Shown: piece after piece, positions 1 to 8,105 of the stretch
Numbering within the stretch: the first letter of the stretch is position 1
Layout: the number at the start of each line of letters is the position of its first letter
Assembly: GCA_934630735.1 (NCBI GenBank)
Contig: CAKTWK010000012.1
Coordinates: forward strand, 1-56,885
Direction of reading: 5' to 3'
Origin: an uncultured Collinsella sp.
GTDB taxonomy: Bacteria; Actinomycetota; Coriobacteriia; Coriobacteriales; Coriobacteriaceae
Length of the DNA: 56,885 nt
The notes under the pieces: model-generated
Told to the model about the DNA's origin: nothing
Databases searched by the model: none
Seen by the model: the letters and a program-made list of their open reading frames with translations, nothing else
Program-made: the position numbers and the translations under genes

Positions 1-510
1 GTACATGATGCAGTCGGTATGCGCAAGGTCGGAGGCGGGACTATAACCTAGGCTGTGCTCCCAACCGGTAAGTCGGCTTACCTCGCAGGCACCGTCGGCA
101 CCATACACGTTGGGCGAGCCCAGCGCATGCATAAAGCGATATGCCCAGTAGCGGTCGAACGAGGGCACGCCGAGCGTCATGCCCAGCGCACGCGGACCAC
201 ACTCGTCAATAATCCCCCCAAGGCGCGCCGCAATCTGCGCGAACGCCTCGTCCCACGAAATCGCATCGAACCCCGAGCCATCAGCTCGTCGGCGCATGGG
301 GTGCACGATGCGATCGCGCTCGTCAAACGGCATAGACAGGCGATGGCGCCCGCGGGCGCACAGGGCACGCGCCGCGCACGGATGTCCCGGCACCGGCAAC
401 TCGGCCACCACGTGACCGTCCTCAACGCGTGCCGCAAAGGCGCAATCGGCATAGCATCCCCCGCATGTGGTCACCACAGCGCGACCGTCACGCTCCACAG
501 CAGATGCCAT
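1..510 (-). CDS. Molybdopterin-dependent oxidoreductase, N-terminal part (cut by window edge)
   Basis: The frame starts at ATG 510 after a GGGG-containing ribosome site and stays open for 170 codons to the window edge, so only the N-terminus is visible. It begins with the [4Fe-4S] motif of the DMSO-reductase/formate-dehydrogenase superfamily: Cys-Gly-Gly-Cys-x3-Cys near residues 16-23, then a fourth Cys in LCARG near residue 51. A typical partner-domain region with ISWDEAFAQIA and SPNVYGADGACEVSRL follows. The residue two after the fourth Cys is Arg, whereas formate dehydrogenases and periplasmic nitrate reductases usually have Lys there. That favours another member of the superfamily, such as a thiosulfate, polysulfide or S/N-oxide reductase. 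No twin-arginine signal is seen at the N-terminus. The substrate cannot be told from this fragment. It lies downstream of focA but beyond a strong terminator, so it is probably a separate unit. Confidence 0.85.
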   Translation of the reverse strand, partial: MASAVERDGRAVVTTCGGCYADCAFAARVEDGHVVAELPVPGHPCAARALCARGRHRLSMPFDERDRIVHPMRRRADGSGFDAISWDEAFAQIAARLGGIIDECGPRALGMTLGVPSFDRYWAYRFMHALGSPNVYGADGACEVSRLTGWEHSLGYSPASDLAHTDCIMY

Positions 511-574
511 CTCGATTACCCCTTTCACAAGCCAAACACAACAGGCCAACAGCCCGGCAACGAGCTCCAGACCC

Positions 575-610
575 AAAAAGCCTCCCGCACGGCAACGCCC
601 CGCGGGAGGC
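575..610 (-). terminator. Rho-independent terminator after focA
   Basis: On the minus strand a perfect 9-bp stem (GCCTCCCGC with GCGGGAGGC, 602-610 and 580-588) is followed directly by five T. It lies 23 bp after the focA stop and should end the formate hydrogenlyase transcript. Confidence 0.85.
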
Positions 611-632
611 CCAACGTCAAACAGACGGTACC

Positions 633-1472
633 TTACGCCTCGGACTTCTTGGCGTAGATAAACCAGTAGCCGAGCGCGATCAGAACCGCGCCGCCCACGA
701 TGTTGCCCAGCGTGGCGGCGGATAGGTTAAACGCAATGCCCGCGACGTTGAGTGCATCGGCCCCGGCGACCTCGGCACCATAACCGCATGCATGCATCAC
801 GGCGCCCATGGGCAAAAAGTACATGTTGGCAACGCAGTGCTCAAAACCGCAGGCCACAAAGGCTGCGATGGGCAGCAGAATGCCCACGACCTTATCGACC
901 ACGGTCTTGCCGGCAGTACCGATCCACACGGCCAGGCACACAAAGATGTTGCATAGGATGCCGCGGAAGAAGATCGTCACCCAATCGATCGTCACCTTAC
1001 CGGCGGCGACACTCACCATGGAATTGGCGACCGCCTCGCCGTTAAGCTTATAGATGCCGGCCATGTACACCAAAAAGACGATGAACAGAGCGCCGACAAA
1101 ATTGCCGACCCACACGACGACCCAGGCCTTGAGCATCTGAGCCAAGGTGATCTTTTTGCTCTTGAGCGCGCAGACCATAAGCGAATTACCGGTAAACAGC
1201 TCGGCGCCGCACACCAGCACCAGCACCAGGCCCAGGCAAAAGCACAGGCCGCCCACGACGCGCTGAGCGCCCCAGCCCAGCGTGCTATCGCTCAAAAACA
1301 CCGTAAAGAACAGACCGCCGAAGGCGATGAACGCGCCGGCGAACATTGCCAACAGAAAGGCCTTTGCGACCGGCAGGTTGGCCTTGGTCACGCCGGCGGC
1401 CTCGGTCTTGGCCTCGATCGCGGCGGGCGCCAGGCAATCGGGAGCGGGGTACTCCACCTTGGAATCTGCCAT
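633..1472 (-). CDS. focA: Formate/nitrite transporter family channel FocA
   Basis: A 279-residue membrane protein of the FNT family, which moves formate across the cytoplasmic membrane. Family signatures are present: GAELFTGNSL (the omega-loop region), RGILCNIFVCLAVW, and GFEHCVANMYFLP carrying the conserved pore histidine. Six hydrophobic segments fit a pentameric aquaporin-like FNT fold. I chose ATG 1472 because AGGAAAG lies upstream; an in-frame ATG 33 bp earlier has no obvious ribosome site. It is the last gene of the formate hydrogenlyase cluster, 39 bp after hycI. This position suggests it supplies or exports formate for FdhF. A nitrite or hydrosulfide channel of the same family is less likely in this setting. 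Confidence 0.93.
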   Translation of the reverse strand: MADSKVEYPAPDCLAPAAIEAKTEAAGVTKANLPVAKAFLLAMFAGAFIAFGGLFFTVFLSDSTLGWGAQRVVGGLCFCLGLVLVLVCGAELFTGNSLMVCALKSKKITLAQMLKAWVVVWVGNFVGALFIVFLVYMAGIYKLNGEAVANSMVSVAAGKVTIDWVTIFFRGILCNIFVCLAVWIGTAGKTVVDKVVGILLPIAAFVACGFEHCVANMYFLPMGAVMHACGYGAEVAGADALNVAGIAFNLSAATLGNIVGGAVLIALGYWFIYAKKSEA

Positions 1473-1511
1473 GTCAATCACTTCTTTCCTAATCAGCAGG
1501 GACAAGCGCTC

Positions 1512-2015
1512 CTATTGCTCTTGCCCCAAGCGAACAAAGTGGGAAAAGTCGTTGGCGGCCACGGCGTCGTACACGGCGTCGACGGCGTCAAAGACTTCCG
1601 GGGACATGGGGTTGTAGAACTCCGTGTCGCCCGGCTGAATCCCGACGAAGACGATATCATCGCACGATTGCTCAATCTCTTCGATCAGGATCGACAAAGG
1701 AAGCGAATGCGTGGTGAACATCGACTTGCGGGCCACATCGCGTTTGTCGAGCAAGCGGATGGCGCCGACGGGCAGCGCCATGTCGGCGGCATCGACCAAG
1801 ACCAGGCGAGGCGGACGCTCGCGCTTGACCTCAATGATGTCATCCTCGGGCGTTTGGCCGCCGTCGATGGTGTACCAACCGGCAAGCGGCGCGTCCTCCA
1901 TCTTTTTGGAGAGCACGGGGCCGGCGGCATCGTCGGCACGCAGCACGCTTCCCGCCGTGAGCACGATACCCGCAAACGGGGCGCCGTTCACACGTCCATC
2001 CACAACGCGACCCAT
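1512..2015 (-). CDS. hycI: Hydrogenase maturation endopeptidase HycI
   Basis: A 167-residue protein that matches the HycI/HybD protease family, which cuts the C-terminal tail from the [NiFe] large subunit once nickel is inserted. Recognisable HycI blocks run in order: RADDAAGPVLSKKM near residue 28, WYTIDGGQTPEDDI, RPPRLVLVDAADM, TTHSLPLSILIE, and FVGIQPGDTEFYNPMSPEV. The Asp-Asp, the later Asp and the His correspond to the residues that bind nickel in the Escherichia coli enzyme. The usual GN at the first loop is AGS here, a mild departure. Its ATG overlaps the hycH stop codon (TAATG), so translation is probably coupled. Its likely target is the HyfG tail after Arg546. Confidence 0.92.
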   Translation of the reverse strand: MGRVVDGRVNGAPFAGIVLTAGSVLRADDAAGPVLSKKMEDAPLAGWYTIDGGQTPEDDIIEVKRERPPRLVLVDAADMALPVGAIRLLDKRDVARKSMFTTHSLPLSILIEEIEQSCDDIVFVGIQPGDTEFYNPMSPEVFDAVDAVYDAVAANDFSHFVRLGQEQ

Positions 2016-2596
2016 TACTGCAACCTTCCCGTCAGATACACGCCCGACACATCGCGCACGCGCTCAACCAGATCGCGGAACTTCATCAAAAACGCGACCT
2101 GCTGGGCATGCAGGCCAAAGTCGTCGTCGAACACCGAGATGCCGGCCTTAGCCGACCCACGAAAACCGCGTTCGTCGAGCAGCGCATCGCAGGCCTCGAG
2201 CAGCGACGGCACCGCCGCCTTGTCGAGCTGGCACTCGCCAAAGGAGCGGATGGCCTCGAACTTGGTCTTGGCCTCCCCCTCCAGCAGCGCGTCGACGAGC
2301 GAATAGAAGACATCCACCGGCACCGACAGGCGAGGCTCAAAGCAGTCGAGCACGCCGGTGTGGTGGCCCACGGCGAGCGTGTAGTACAGCACGTCGCAGG
2401 CCTCCTGGGGAACGTCTTCCTCGGTCTCCACAAACTTACGCGTGAGCTCATAGAAGACCACCTGGTCGGGCGCATGGCCCAGGCAGGGGTCGACGACGCC
2501 CTCGGCGGCCTCGTCGCTTGCGCGCGAGGCATCGCCAAAGGAGCCGCCGAGCATGCCGGGGCCCGCAAAGTAACCAGAGCGGTCCGTGAGTTCCAT
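2015..2596 (-). CDS. hycH: Formate hydrogenlyase maturation protein HycH family
   Basis: A 193-residue protein resembling HycH/HyfJ, a cytoplasmic factor needed for maturation of the hydrogenase large subunit. The diagnostic region is VVFYELTRKFVETEEDVPQEACDV followed by YYTLAVGHHTGVLDCFE, very close to the YYSLAIGHHLGVIDC segment of E. coli HycH. It is about 55 residues longer than E. coli HycH, mainly through an N-terminal extension of about 45 residues rich in Gly, Ala and Asp. The start is ATG 2596, immediately after the hyfI stop, so it is co-translated with the small-subunit gene. Family assignment is firm; the exact biochemical role is not settled for the family. Confidence 0.85.
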   Translation of the reverse strand: MELTDRSGYFAGPGMLGGSFGDASRASDEAAEGVVDPCLGHAPDQVVFYELTRKFVETEEDVPQEACDVLYYTLAVGHHTGVLDCFEPRLSVPVDVFYSLVDALLEGEAKTKFEAIRSFGECQLDKAAVPSLLEACDALLDERGFRGSAKAGISVFDDDFGLHAQQVAFLMKFRDLVERVRDVSGVYLTGRLQ

Positions 2597-3379
2597 CTAG
2601 CGACCTCCGGCCAGCACCAGATCCTGCAGCGCCGAGTACACCTCAACGCGGCGCGGATCGTCCTGCTTGTCGATGAGCAGCGCCATGGCACCGCGGATAT
2701 CGCCCTTGGGCGCACCCTCGAGCGTATCCATAAACTCGTTGGCCAGGTCGCGGCCGTAACGGTAACCGCTCATGGCGCGAGCTTCGCGCTCGATGGCAAC
2801 ACGCAGCTTGTACGGCACGCCGGGGTGCAGGATATCGGCCTGCTCGCCAGCGGCCTCCACCGTGGTCTCGGCATGGAGCTTTTGGTCCAGCAGGCCAAGT
2901 GCCATGGCAAAGCCGTAGACGGTCTGCGCGGGGCTGGGCGGGCAGCCGGGAATGTAGACATCGACCGGCAGAATCTTGTCCGTGCCGCCCCAGACGCAGT
3001 AGTTGTCGTAGAAGATGCCGCCGGTGCAGCCGCACGCGCCATAGGACACCACGATCTTGGGATCGGGTGCGGCCTCAAAGGCGCGCAGGGCCGGCATGCG
3101 CATGGCACGCGTCACGGCGCCGGTGTACAGCAGCACATCGGCGTGACGGGGCGAGGGCACGACCTTGATGCCAAAGCGCTCGACGTCGAAGACGGGCGTG
3201 ATGGAACCGAAGATCTCGATCTCGCAACCGTTGCAGCCGCCGCAGTCGACACGGTAGACGTACACCGAGCGCTTGATCTTCTTAAGAAGGGTCGCCTTGG
3301 CCTTCTCGATGCTCTCGTCGAGCTCGATCTTGGTCGGGCGGTACTGAAGCCGCTCGGGCAAAAGCGTGGGTTCGGCCAT
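2597..3379 (-). CDS. hyfI: [NiFe] hydrogenase-4 small subunit (HyfI/HycG type)
   Basis: A 260-residue soluble small subunit that carries the proximal [4Fe-4S] cluster and passes electrons to the HyfG active site. Cluster ligands are visible in CGGCNGCEIE (Cys46, Cys49), GACGCTGG (Cys116, Cys118) and PGCPP (Cys146), the pattern shared with NuoB and HycG. There is no signal peptide and no medial or distal cluster domain, so this is a group 4 (energy-converting) hydrogenase subunit facing the cytoplasm. It sits between hyfH (2 bp upstream) and hycH (no gap). The last 50 residues after the core fold are longer than in NuoB, as in HycG. Confidence 0.95.
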   Translation of the reverse strand: MAEPTLLPERLQYRPTKIELDESIEKAKATLLKKIKRSVYVYRVDCGGCNGCEIEIFGSITPVFDVERFGIKVVPSPRHADVLLYTGAVTRAMRMPALRAFEAAPDPKIVVSYGACGCTGGIFYDNYCVWGGTDKILPVDVYIPGCPPSPAQTVYGFAMALGLLDQKLHAETTVEAAGEQADILHPGVPYKLRVAIEREARAMSGYRYGRDLANEFMDTLEGAPKGDIRGAMALLIDKQDDPRRVEVYSALQDLVLAGGR

Positions 3380-3381
3380 GG

Positions 3382-4098
3382 TTACTCCTCCTTCGTATCA
3401 AAATCCATGATGATGCCCTCGACCGGCGCAGGACCGGCAGGGATCTCGGGCGCATCGGGGTTGAGCTCGCGGTCGACATACTCTGGGTTCACGCCGTGGC
3501 CGCCCAGATACTCCATGCCGGGGCCCTGGGGCTCACCGGACGCAAGCGTCTCGTTGGCAGCCATGCCGCGCGCGTTGCCGGTCTTTACGGCCGAGGCGGC
3601 GCGCAGGGCGTCGAGCTCGCGCTTGCACTCCTGGCACATACCGACGGTACGGGCGGCCTGTATGGCCTCCATGCCGCCGGTCTTTTGCAGCAGGCGCTTG
3701 GCGTAGTCGATCTCCTTGTGCGGGGCAAACGGCTTGCCGCAACGCGAGCAGTGCTCGAGCGTATAGACGCTCTTGCTGGTGAGGTCGTCCTTGCTCATGA
3801 CGGCCAGCTCAAACTCCTCGGTGAGCTTGATGGCCTCCATGGGGCAGGCCTCCTCGCAGCGGCCGCAGAAGATGCAGCGACCGTAGTCGATCGACCAGGT
3901 GATGGTATCGGCCGCAAGGTCGGTGTCCATGCGAATGGCATCGGCCGGGCACGCCACGCCGCAGGCACCGCAGGCGATGCAGAGCTCCGCGTTGTGCTCG
4001 GGCTTGCCGCGCATGTCCTTGTTGGTGGGGAACGGCGCAAACGGGTACTTGACCGTCGCGTCTCCGGCCTTGGCGTTAACCTTCCAAAGCTTCAGCAT
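3382..4098 (-). CDS. hyfH: Hydrogenase-4 ferredoxin-like subunit HyfH/HycF
   Basis: A 238-residue protein with two 4Fe-4S motifs, CIACGACGVACP (near residue 42) and CIFCGRCEEACP (near residue 76), as in NuoI and HycF. After ELAVMSKDDL it has two further Cys pairs, CSRC and CQEC, the same layout as the C-terminal zinc-like region of E. coli HycF. A Pro- and Gly-rich tail of about 60 residues is extra. The product links the HyfA/FdhF side to the small subunit. I placed the start at ATG 4098, one base after the hyfG stop; longer upstream reading into hyfG gives an Arg-rich frame with no family similarity. Confidence 0.93.
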   Translation of the reverse strand: MLKLWKVNAKAGDATVKYPFAPFPTNKDMRGKPEHNAELCIACGACGVACPADAIRMDTDLAADTITWSIDYGRCIFCGRCEEACPMEAIKLTEEFELAVMSKDDLTSKSVYTLEHCSRCGKPFAPHKEIDYAKRLLQKTGGMEAIQAARTVGMCQECKRELDALRAASAVKTGNARGMAANETLASGEPQGPGMEYLGGHGVNPEYVDRELNPDAPEIPAGPAPVEGIIMDFDTKEE

Positions 4099-4099
4099 A

Positions 4100-5872
4100 T
4101 TAGAGCGCCTCCTCATCGAGCGGAGCGGCCATAGTGCCCTCGCCCGCAAGCGGCGACTTGTCGCGCCAGACGTTCTCGAACTGCTCCTTGTCGAGCACGT
4201 GGTCGCGCTTGGCGGCGACATCGGTCACCGTCACGCGGTCGGTGCAGGAGTAGCACGGGTCGAGCGAGCCGACGATCAGCGCTGCGTCGCCCACGGTGTT
4301 GCCGCGGAACATGTAGCGCAGGACCGGCCAGTTGCTGTACGTGGCGGCCTTGGCGCGCCAGCGGAAGCACTTCTGGTTGTTGCCGAGCATGGCCCAGTGC
4401 ACGTCCTCGCCGCGCGGCGCCTCAGTGGCACCGATGGCGTACTTGTGCGGGGTGTACTCCCAATCCGTGGTGAGGATGGGGCCCGACGGGCAGTTCTCGA
4501 GCATGGTCTCGATCATGTCGATCGAATCGTAGACCTCCTGGATGCGAACGGCAGTACGGCCGAAGGCATCGCAGGTGTCGGCCGTAGCGGCGTGCATCTT
4601 TTGGACGTCCGGATCGGCGTAGCCGTCGAAGGGATGGTCAAAGCGCACGTCGCGGGCATAGCCCGAGCCACGCATGAGCGGGCCGACCGGCGAGAAGTCG
4701 CGTGCGATCTTGCGGTCCAAGATGCCGATACCACTCGTACGCTCAATGAAGTTGGGCGTGGAGAGCAAGACGTCGACGAGCTCCTGAACCTCGGAGCGCA
4801 GCTGGTGGATGGTCGTGAGCGTGGAGAGCTTCTGCTCGGCCAAAATGTCGCGACGCACGCCGCCGATCACGTTGAGGCCGTAGGTCTTGCGGTGACCGGA
4901 GAGCTTCTCGGCCAGGTCCATGGACTTCTCGCGGACGCGGAAGAACTGCTGGAAGCCGGAGTCGAAGCCCGTGTAGTGTGACGCCAGGCCAATGTTGAGC
5001 AGATGCGAGTGCAGGCGCTCGACCTCGAGCATGATGGCGCGGATGTACTGGGCGCGCGGCGGGACATGAATGCCCTGGGCGCGCTCGACGGCCTCGGCGT
5101 AGGCCACCGAGTGGGCACAGCCGCAGATGCCGCAGATGCGGTCGGCGAGGAACGTCACGGCGTCATAGTTCAGACGCGTCTCGGCGACCTTCTCCATACC
5201 GCGGTGCACGTAGAACAGACGGTAGTCGGCGTCGACGATTGTCTCGCCCTCGACGAACAGGCGGAAGTGGCCGGGCTCGTCGGAGGTAATGTGCAACGGG
5301 CCCATGGGGACGAGCGTCGTCTCCTTGCCCTTGGTATCGGCCAAGAACTCGTAGTTTTCCATGTCGCTCGCGGGAGCGGGACGGAAACGGTAGTCCATGG
5401 AGTCCTTGCGCAGCGGATACAGGCCGCTGGGCCAATCGTCGGGCAGCACCAGGCGGCGACGATCGGGCAGACCCTCGGGGATCAGACCGAACATGTCGCG
5501 AAGCTCGCGCTCGCCCCACACGCAGGCGGGGACGAACGGCGTCACGGACGGGAACGTCATCTTGGCGGGATCGACCTCGGTGCGCACGGTCACCCAGCCG
5601 GGGTCCTCCCCCTCCATGGAGATGACGTAGTACACGGCGTAGCGACCGCACAGACTGCGCTCGTCGTTGCCGATGATCACGGGAATCCAGCCGTAGCGCT
5701 CGTAATACAGGTAGTGGACGGCCTCGGGCAGCTTGTCCTGCTTGACGGTAATCGTCAGCTGGTCCTCGCACTGCCACTCGACCTTCTCGATGCAGCCCGG
5801 AACGGCGCGGCGCAGGGCCTCGACATGGCTCTCGCAGCGACGGGCATACACCTTGTTCTCAGTTTCAATCAT
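4100..5872 (-). CDS. hyfG: [NiFe] hydrogenase-4 large subunit (HyfG/HycE type)
   Basis: A 590-residue fusion of a NuoC-like N-terminal domain (about 1-160, with ELRDMFGL) and a NuoD-like catalytic domain. The four Cys that hold the Ni-Fe site are in RICGICGCAHS (Cys247, Cys250) and DPCYSCTDR (Cys540, Cys543). The 44 residues after Arg546 are the predicted tail removed by HycI; E. coli HycE is cut after the equivalent Arg and its tail is somewhat shorter. The enzyme forms H2 from protons with electrons from formate via FdhF, HyfA and HyfH/I. It lies 3 bp after hyfF. Intact Cys ligands argue for a working hydrogenase rather than a complex I relic. Confidence 0.96.
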   Translation of the reverse strand: MIETENKVYARRCESHVEALRRAVPGCIEKVEWQCEDQLTITVKQDKLPEAVHYLYYERYGWIPVIIGNDERSLCGRYAVYYVISMEGEDPGWVTVRTEVDPAKMTFPSVTPFVPACVWGERELRDMFGLIPEGLPDRRRLVLPDDWPSGLYPLRKDSMDYRFRPAPASDMENYEFLADTKGKETTLVPMGPLHITSDEPGHFRLFVEGETIVDADYRLFYVHRGMEKVAETRLNYDAVTFLADRICGICGCAHSVAYAEAVERAQGIHVPPRAQYIRAIMLEVERLHSHLLNIGLASHYTGFDSGFQQFFRVREKSMDLAEKLSGHRKTYGLNVIGGVRRDILAEQKLSTLTTIHQLRSEVQELVDVLLSTPNFIERTSGIGILDRKIARDFSPVGPLMRGSGYARDVRFDHPFDGYADPDVQKMHAATADTCDAFGRTAVRIQEVYDSIDMIETMLENCPSGPILTTDWEYTPHKYAIGATEAPRGEDVHWAMLGNNQKCFRWRAKAATYSNWPVLRYMFRGNTVGDAALIVGSLDPCYSCTDRVTVTDVAAKRDHVLDKEQFENVWRDKSPLAGEGTMAAPLDEEAL

Positions 5873-5875
5873 TCG

Positions 5876-7435
5876 TTACTCCACCTCGCTCTGAGCGGTC
5901 TCGGTACCGAACACAGCGCGGTACATCGGCGTCGCGTGAAGTTCCTCGGTGCTCTGCTCGAGCACGATGCCGGTCGCGGTCTCCACACCGTGCACGAGGG
6001 GCAGCGGGGTGGCGATGCCAAACCACAAGATCATGACAGCCAGGATGATTTCGGGGATAAGCATGAGCGCCGGGGCCTCATGCTTGCCCATGCCCTGGGG
6101 CGCATGGCCGAATACCGACTTGAGTGCAATGCGGGTGAGCGCGGAGATGGCCACGGTAAGACCGAGGGCGACCACGACGACCAGCCACATGGGACCGGCG
6201 GCAACACCGGCGACAAAAGTCAGGAACTCGGAGATAAACATGCCAAAGGGCGGGAAGGCGCCAAGACCGAGCAGCGCCAGGACGGCGAGCGCGGCGGTTG
6301 CGGGGGCAACCTCGACGACGCCCTGGATCTTGGCCAGGCTACGCGTGCCAAAGGCGTGCTGAATGTTGCCGGACACGCAGAAGGCAAGCGTCTTGGTAAA
6401 GCCGTGGAACACGCAGTGCAGCAGGGCTGCGGCGATGCCCAGCGGGCCACCGATACCCAGGCACAGGGCGATAACGCCCACGTTCTCCACAGACGAGTAC
6501 GCAAAGCGGCGCTTGAGGTCGTCCTGGCGAAACATCGAAAGTGCCGCCACCAAAATGGACAGCGTGCCGACGATCAGCAGCAAAAGTTGCGGATACTCAG
6601 CGCCCACGGCCTGGATGGTAAAGCCGTAGAAGCGCATGATCACAAGCATGGCGCACTTAAGCAGCACGCCAGAGAGCAGGGCCGAGACAGGGCTCGGGGC
6701 CTGGGAGTGGGCATCGGGCAGCCAAGTGTGCATGGGGAACAGGCCGGCCTTGGTGCCAAAGCCGATCACGATAAACGCAAAGGCGAGGCGCATGAGCGTC
6801 GGGTCGAACTGGTCGGCATACGGCAGCACGCACGACAGGAATGCGGCCTCGTGGGCGTTGGGAATCACGTCGGCGGCGTTGGCGTAGATCAGCAGCGTAC
6901 CGAACAGGCCAAAGGCCACGCCGGCGGTGCAGACCATCGCATACTTCCAAGAAGCCTCGAGGGCCGTCTTGTTCTTGTAGATACCCACGAGGAACACGGT
7001 GGAAAGCGTGGTTGCCTCCACGGCGGCCCACGTGAGGATCATGTTGTTGGACAGGCACGCGAGCAGCATGGTGAACACGAACAGGCTAAACAGCGCAAAA
7101 TACTGCTTGGCGCGCTCGGCGGGCATGGAGCCCTCCTCGATATCGGCCTTTACATAGGGCAGCGAGAACAGCCCCGTAAGAAAACCGATAAAGCCGATGA
7201 GCAGCACAAAGATGGCGCCCAGCGAATCGAGGTGAAACCACAGGCCAAAAGCGCTCGCGGTGTCGCCACTCATAAGGACGTCACCGGCCGTCATAATCGA
7301 CAGCACCAGGACGGCTGCGACGGAGACCAGGTTGAGACCGGCAAACACGTTATAGGACGTGTTCTTGGGCAAAAACGCCATGACCAGCGAGAACACCAAA
7401 GGAGTCGCGAGCAGGGCGAGAATCAACGTTTCCAT
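5876..7435 (-). CDS. hyfF: Hydrogenase-4 membrane subunit HyfF
   Basis: A 519-residue polytopic membrane protein of the antiporter-like NuoL/M/N and Mrp family. Conserved features include GTKAGLFPMHTWLPDAHSQAPSPVSALLSG (the proton-channel helix with the key Lys and His), the AYSSVENVG segment, and a LLHCVFHGFTKTLAF segment. About 14 hydrophobic helices are apparent. HyfF is specific to hydrogenase-4 type complexes and absent from the smaller E. coli FHL-1, so it indicates a complex with three antiporter-like subunits here (HyfB, HyfD, HyfF). Proton translocation is inferred from family. Spacing to both neighbours is only 3 bp. Confidence 0.92.
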   Translation of the reverse strand: METLILALLATPLVFSLVMAFLPKNTSYNVFAGLNLVSVAAVLVLSIMTAGDVLMSGDTASAFGLWFHLDSLGAIFVLLIGFIGFLTGLFSLPYVKADIEEGSMPAERAKQYFALFSLFVFTMLLACLSNNMILTWAAVEATTLSTVFLVGIYKNKTALEASWKYAMVCTAGVAFGLFGTLLIYANAADVIPNAHEAAFLSCVLPYADQFDPTLMRLAFAFIVIGFGTKAGLFPMHTWLPDAHSQAPSPVSALLSGVLLKCAMLVIMRFYGFTIQAVGAEYPQLLLLIVGTLSILVAALSMFRQDDLKRRFAYSSVENVGVIALCLGIGGPLGIAAALLHCVFHGFTKTLAFCVSGNIQHAFGTRSLAKIQGVVEVAPATAALAVLALLGLGAFPPFGMFISEFLTFVAGVAAGPMWLVVVVALGLTVAISALTRIALKSVFGHAPQGMGKHEAPALMLIPEIILAVMILWFGIATPLPLVHGVETATGIVLEQSTEELHATPMYRAVFGTETAQSEVE

Positions 7436-7438
7436 GGA

Positions 7439-8092
7439 CTACCCCCTCAGCTCGGACAGGTCGCGCGCATCGAGCGAGTGGGAGTCGTCCCAAATGCGAC
7501 GCACGACGATGGACATGATGATGACGGCAAAGATGGCGTCGGTGGCGATACCGATCTCGATGATCTCGGGAGCGGTGGGGGCCAAAAGTGCGAGCGTCAC
7601 GTGGCTGCCGTTTTCCATAAGGCAGTATCCAAAGATCTGCTTCATGATGTTGCGCTGCGAGATGATGCAGGTAAGGCCCACAAAGAAGTGAGCGAAGCTA
7701 ATGGCGAGCGCAGGCGTTGCGACCTCGGCCGTGGGCAGGCTGATCTGCGTCACGACGGCAAAGCAGATCGCAACCTCGACGGCGATGATGCAAATGGCCC
7801 ACGCGGGCTTAAGGCCGGCCTTGAGCGATGCGTCGCTCGGCTCGCCCATCTTCTTGTACGCACGGTTGAGGATATAAGGGACCAGGACGACCTTGGTGAT
7901 AAAGGCGGATCCGGCCCACATAAGCAGCTCCTGCGCACCGGTAGCGGCACCGAGCGTAGCGAGCAGTCCCACGAGCACCAGCGACTGCACCGCATACCAG
8001 CGGATGGCGTGCTTGATGTTCTTGGAGACGACCACCATGGTAGACGTGACGATCAGAAGGCCGCCAAGGATGTTGACGATCGAATAACCCAT
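7439..8092 (-). CDS. hyfE: Hydrogenase-4 membrane subunit HyfE
   Basis: A 217-residue membrane protein with about six to seven hydrophobic helices. It matches HyfE, which is NuoK-like in its second half: the acidic EIIEIGIATDAIFAVIIMSIVVRRI stretch and the HFFVGLTCIISQRN segment are typical. E. coli HyfE has nearly the same length. In hydrogenase-4 it takes the place of NuoK/MnhC in the proton pathway. It stands 13 bp after hyfD and 3 bp before hyfF in the same order as the E. coli hyf operon. Confidence 0.9.
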   Translation of the reverse strand: MGYSIVNILGGLLIVTSTMVVVSKNIKHAIRWYAVQSLVLVGLLATLGAATGAQELLMWAGSAFITKVVLVPYILNRAYKKMGEPSDASLKAGLKPAWAICIIAVEVAICFAVVTQISLPTAEVATPALAISFAHFFVGLTCIISQRNIMKQIFGYCLMENGSHVTLALLAPTAPEIIEIGIATDAIFAVIIMSIVVRRIWDDSHSLDARDLSELRG

Positions 8093-8105
8093 GTCGTTCT
8101 ACCTC

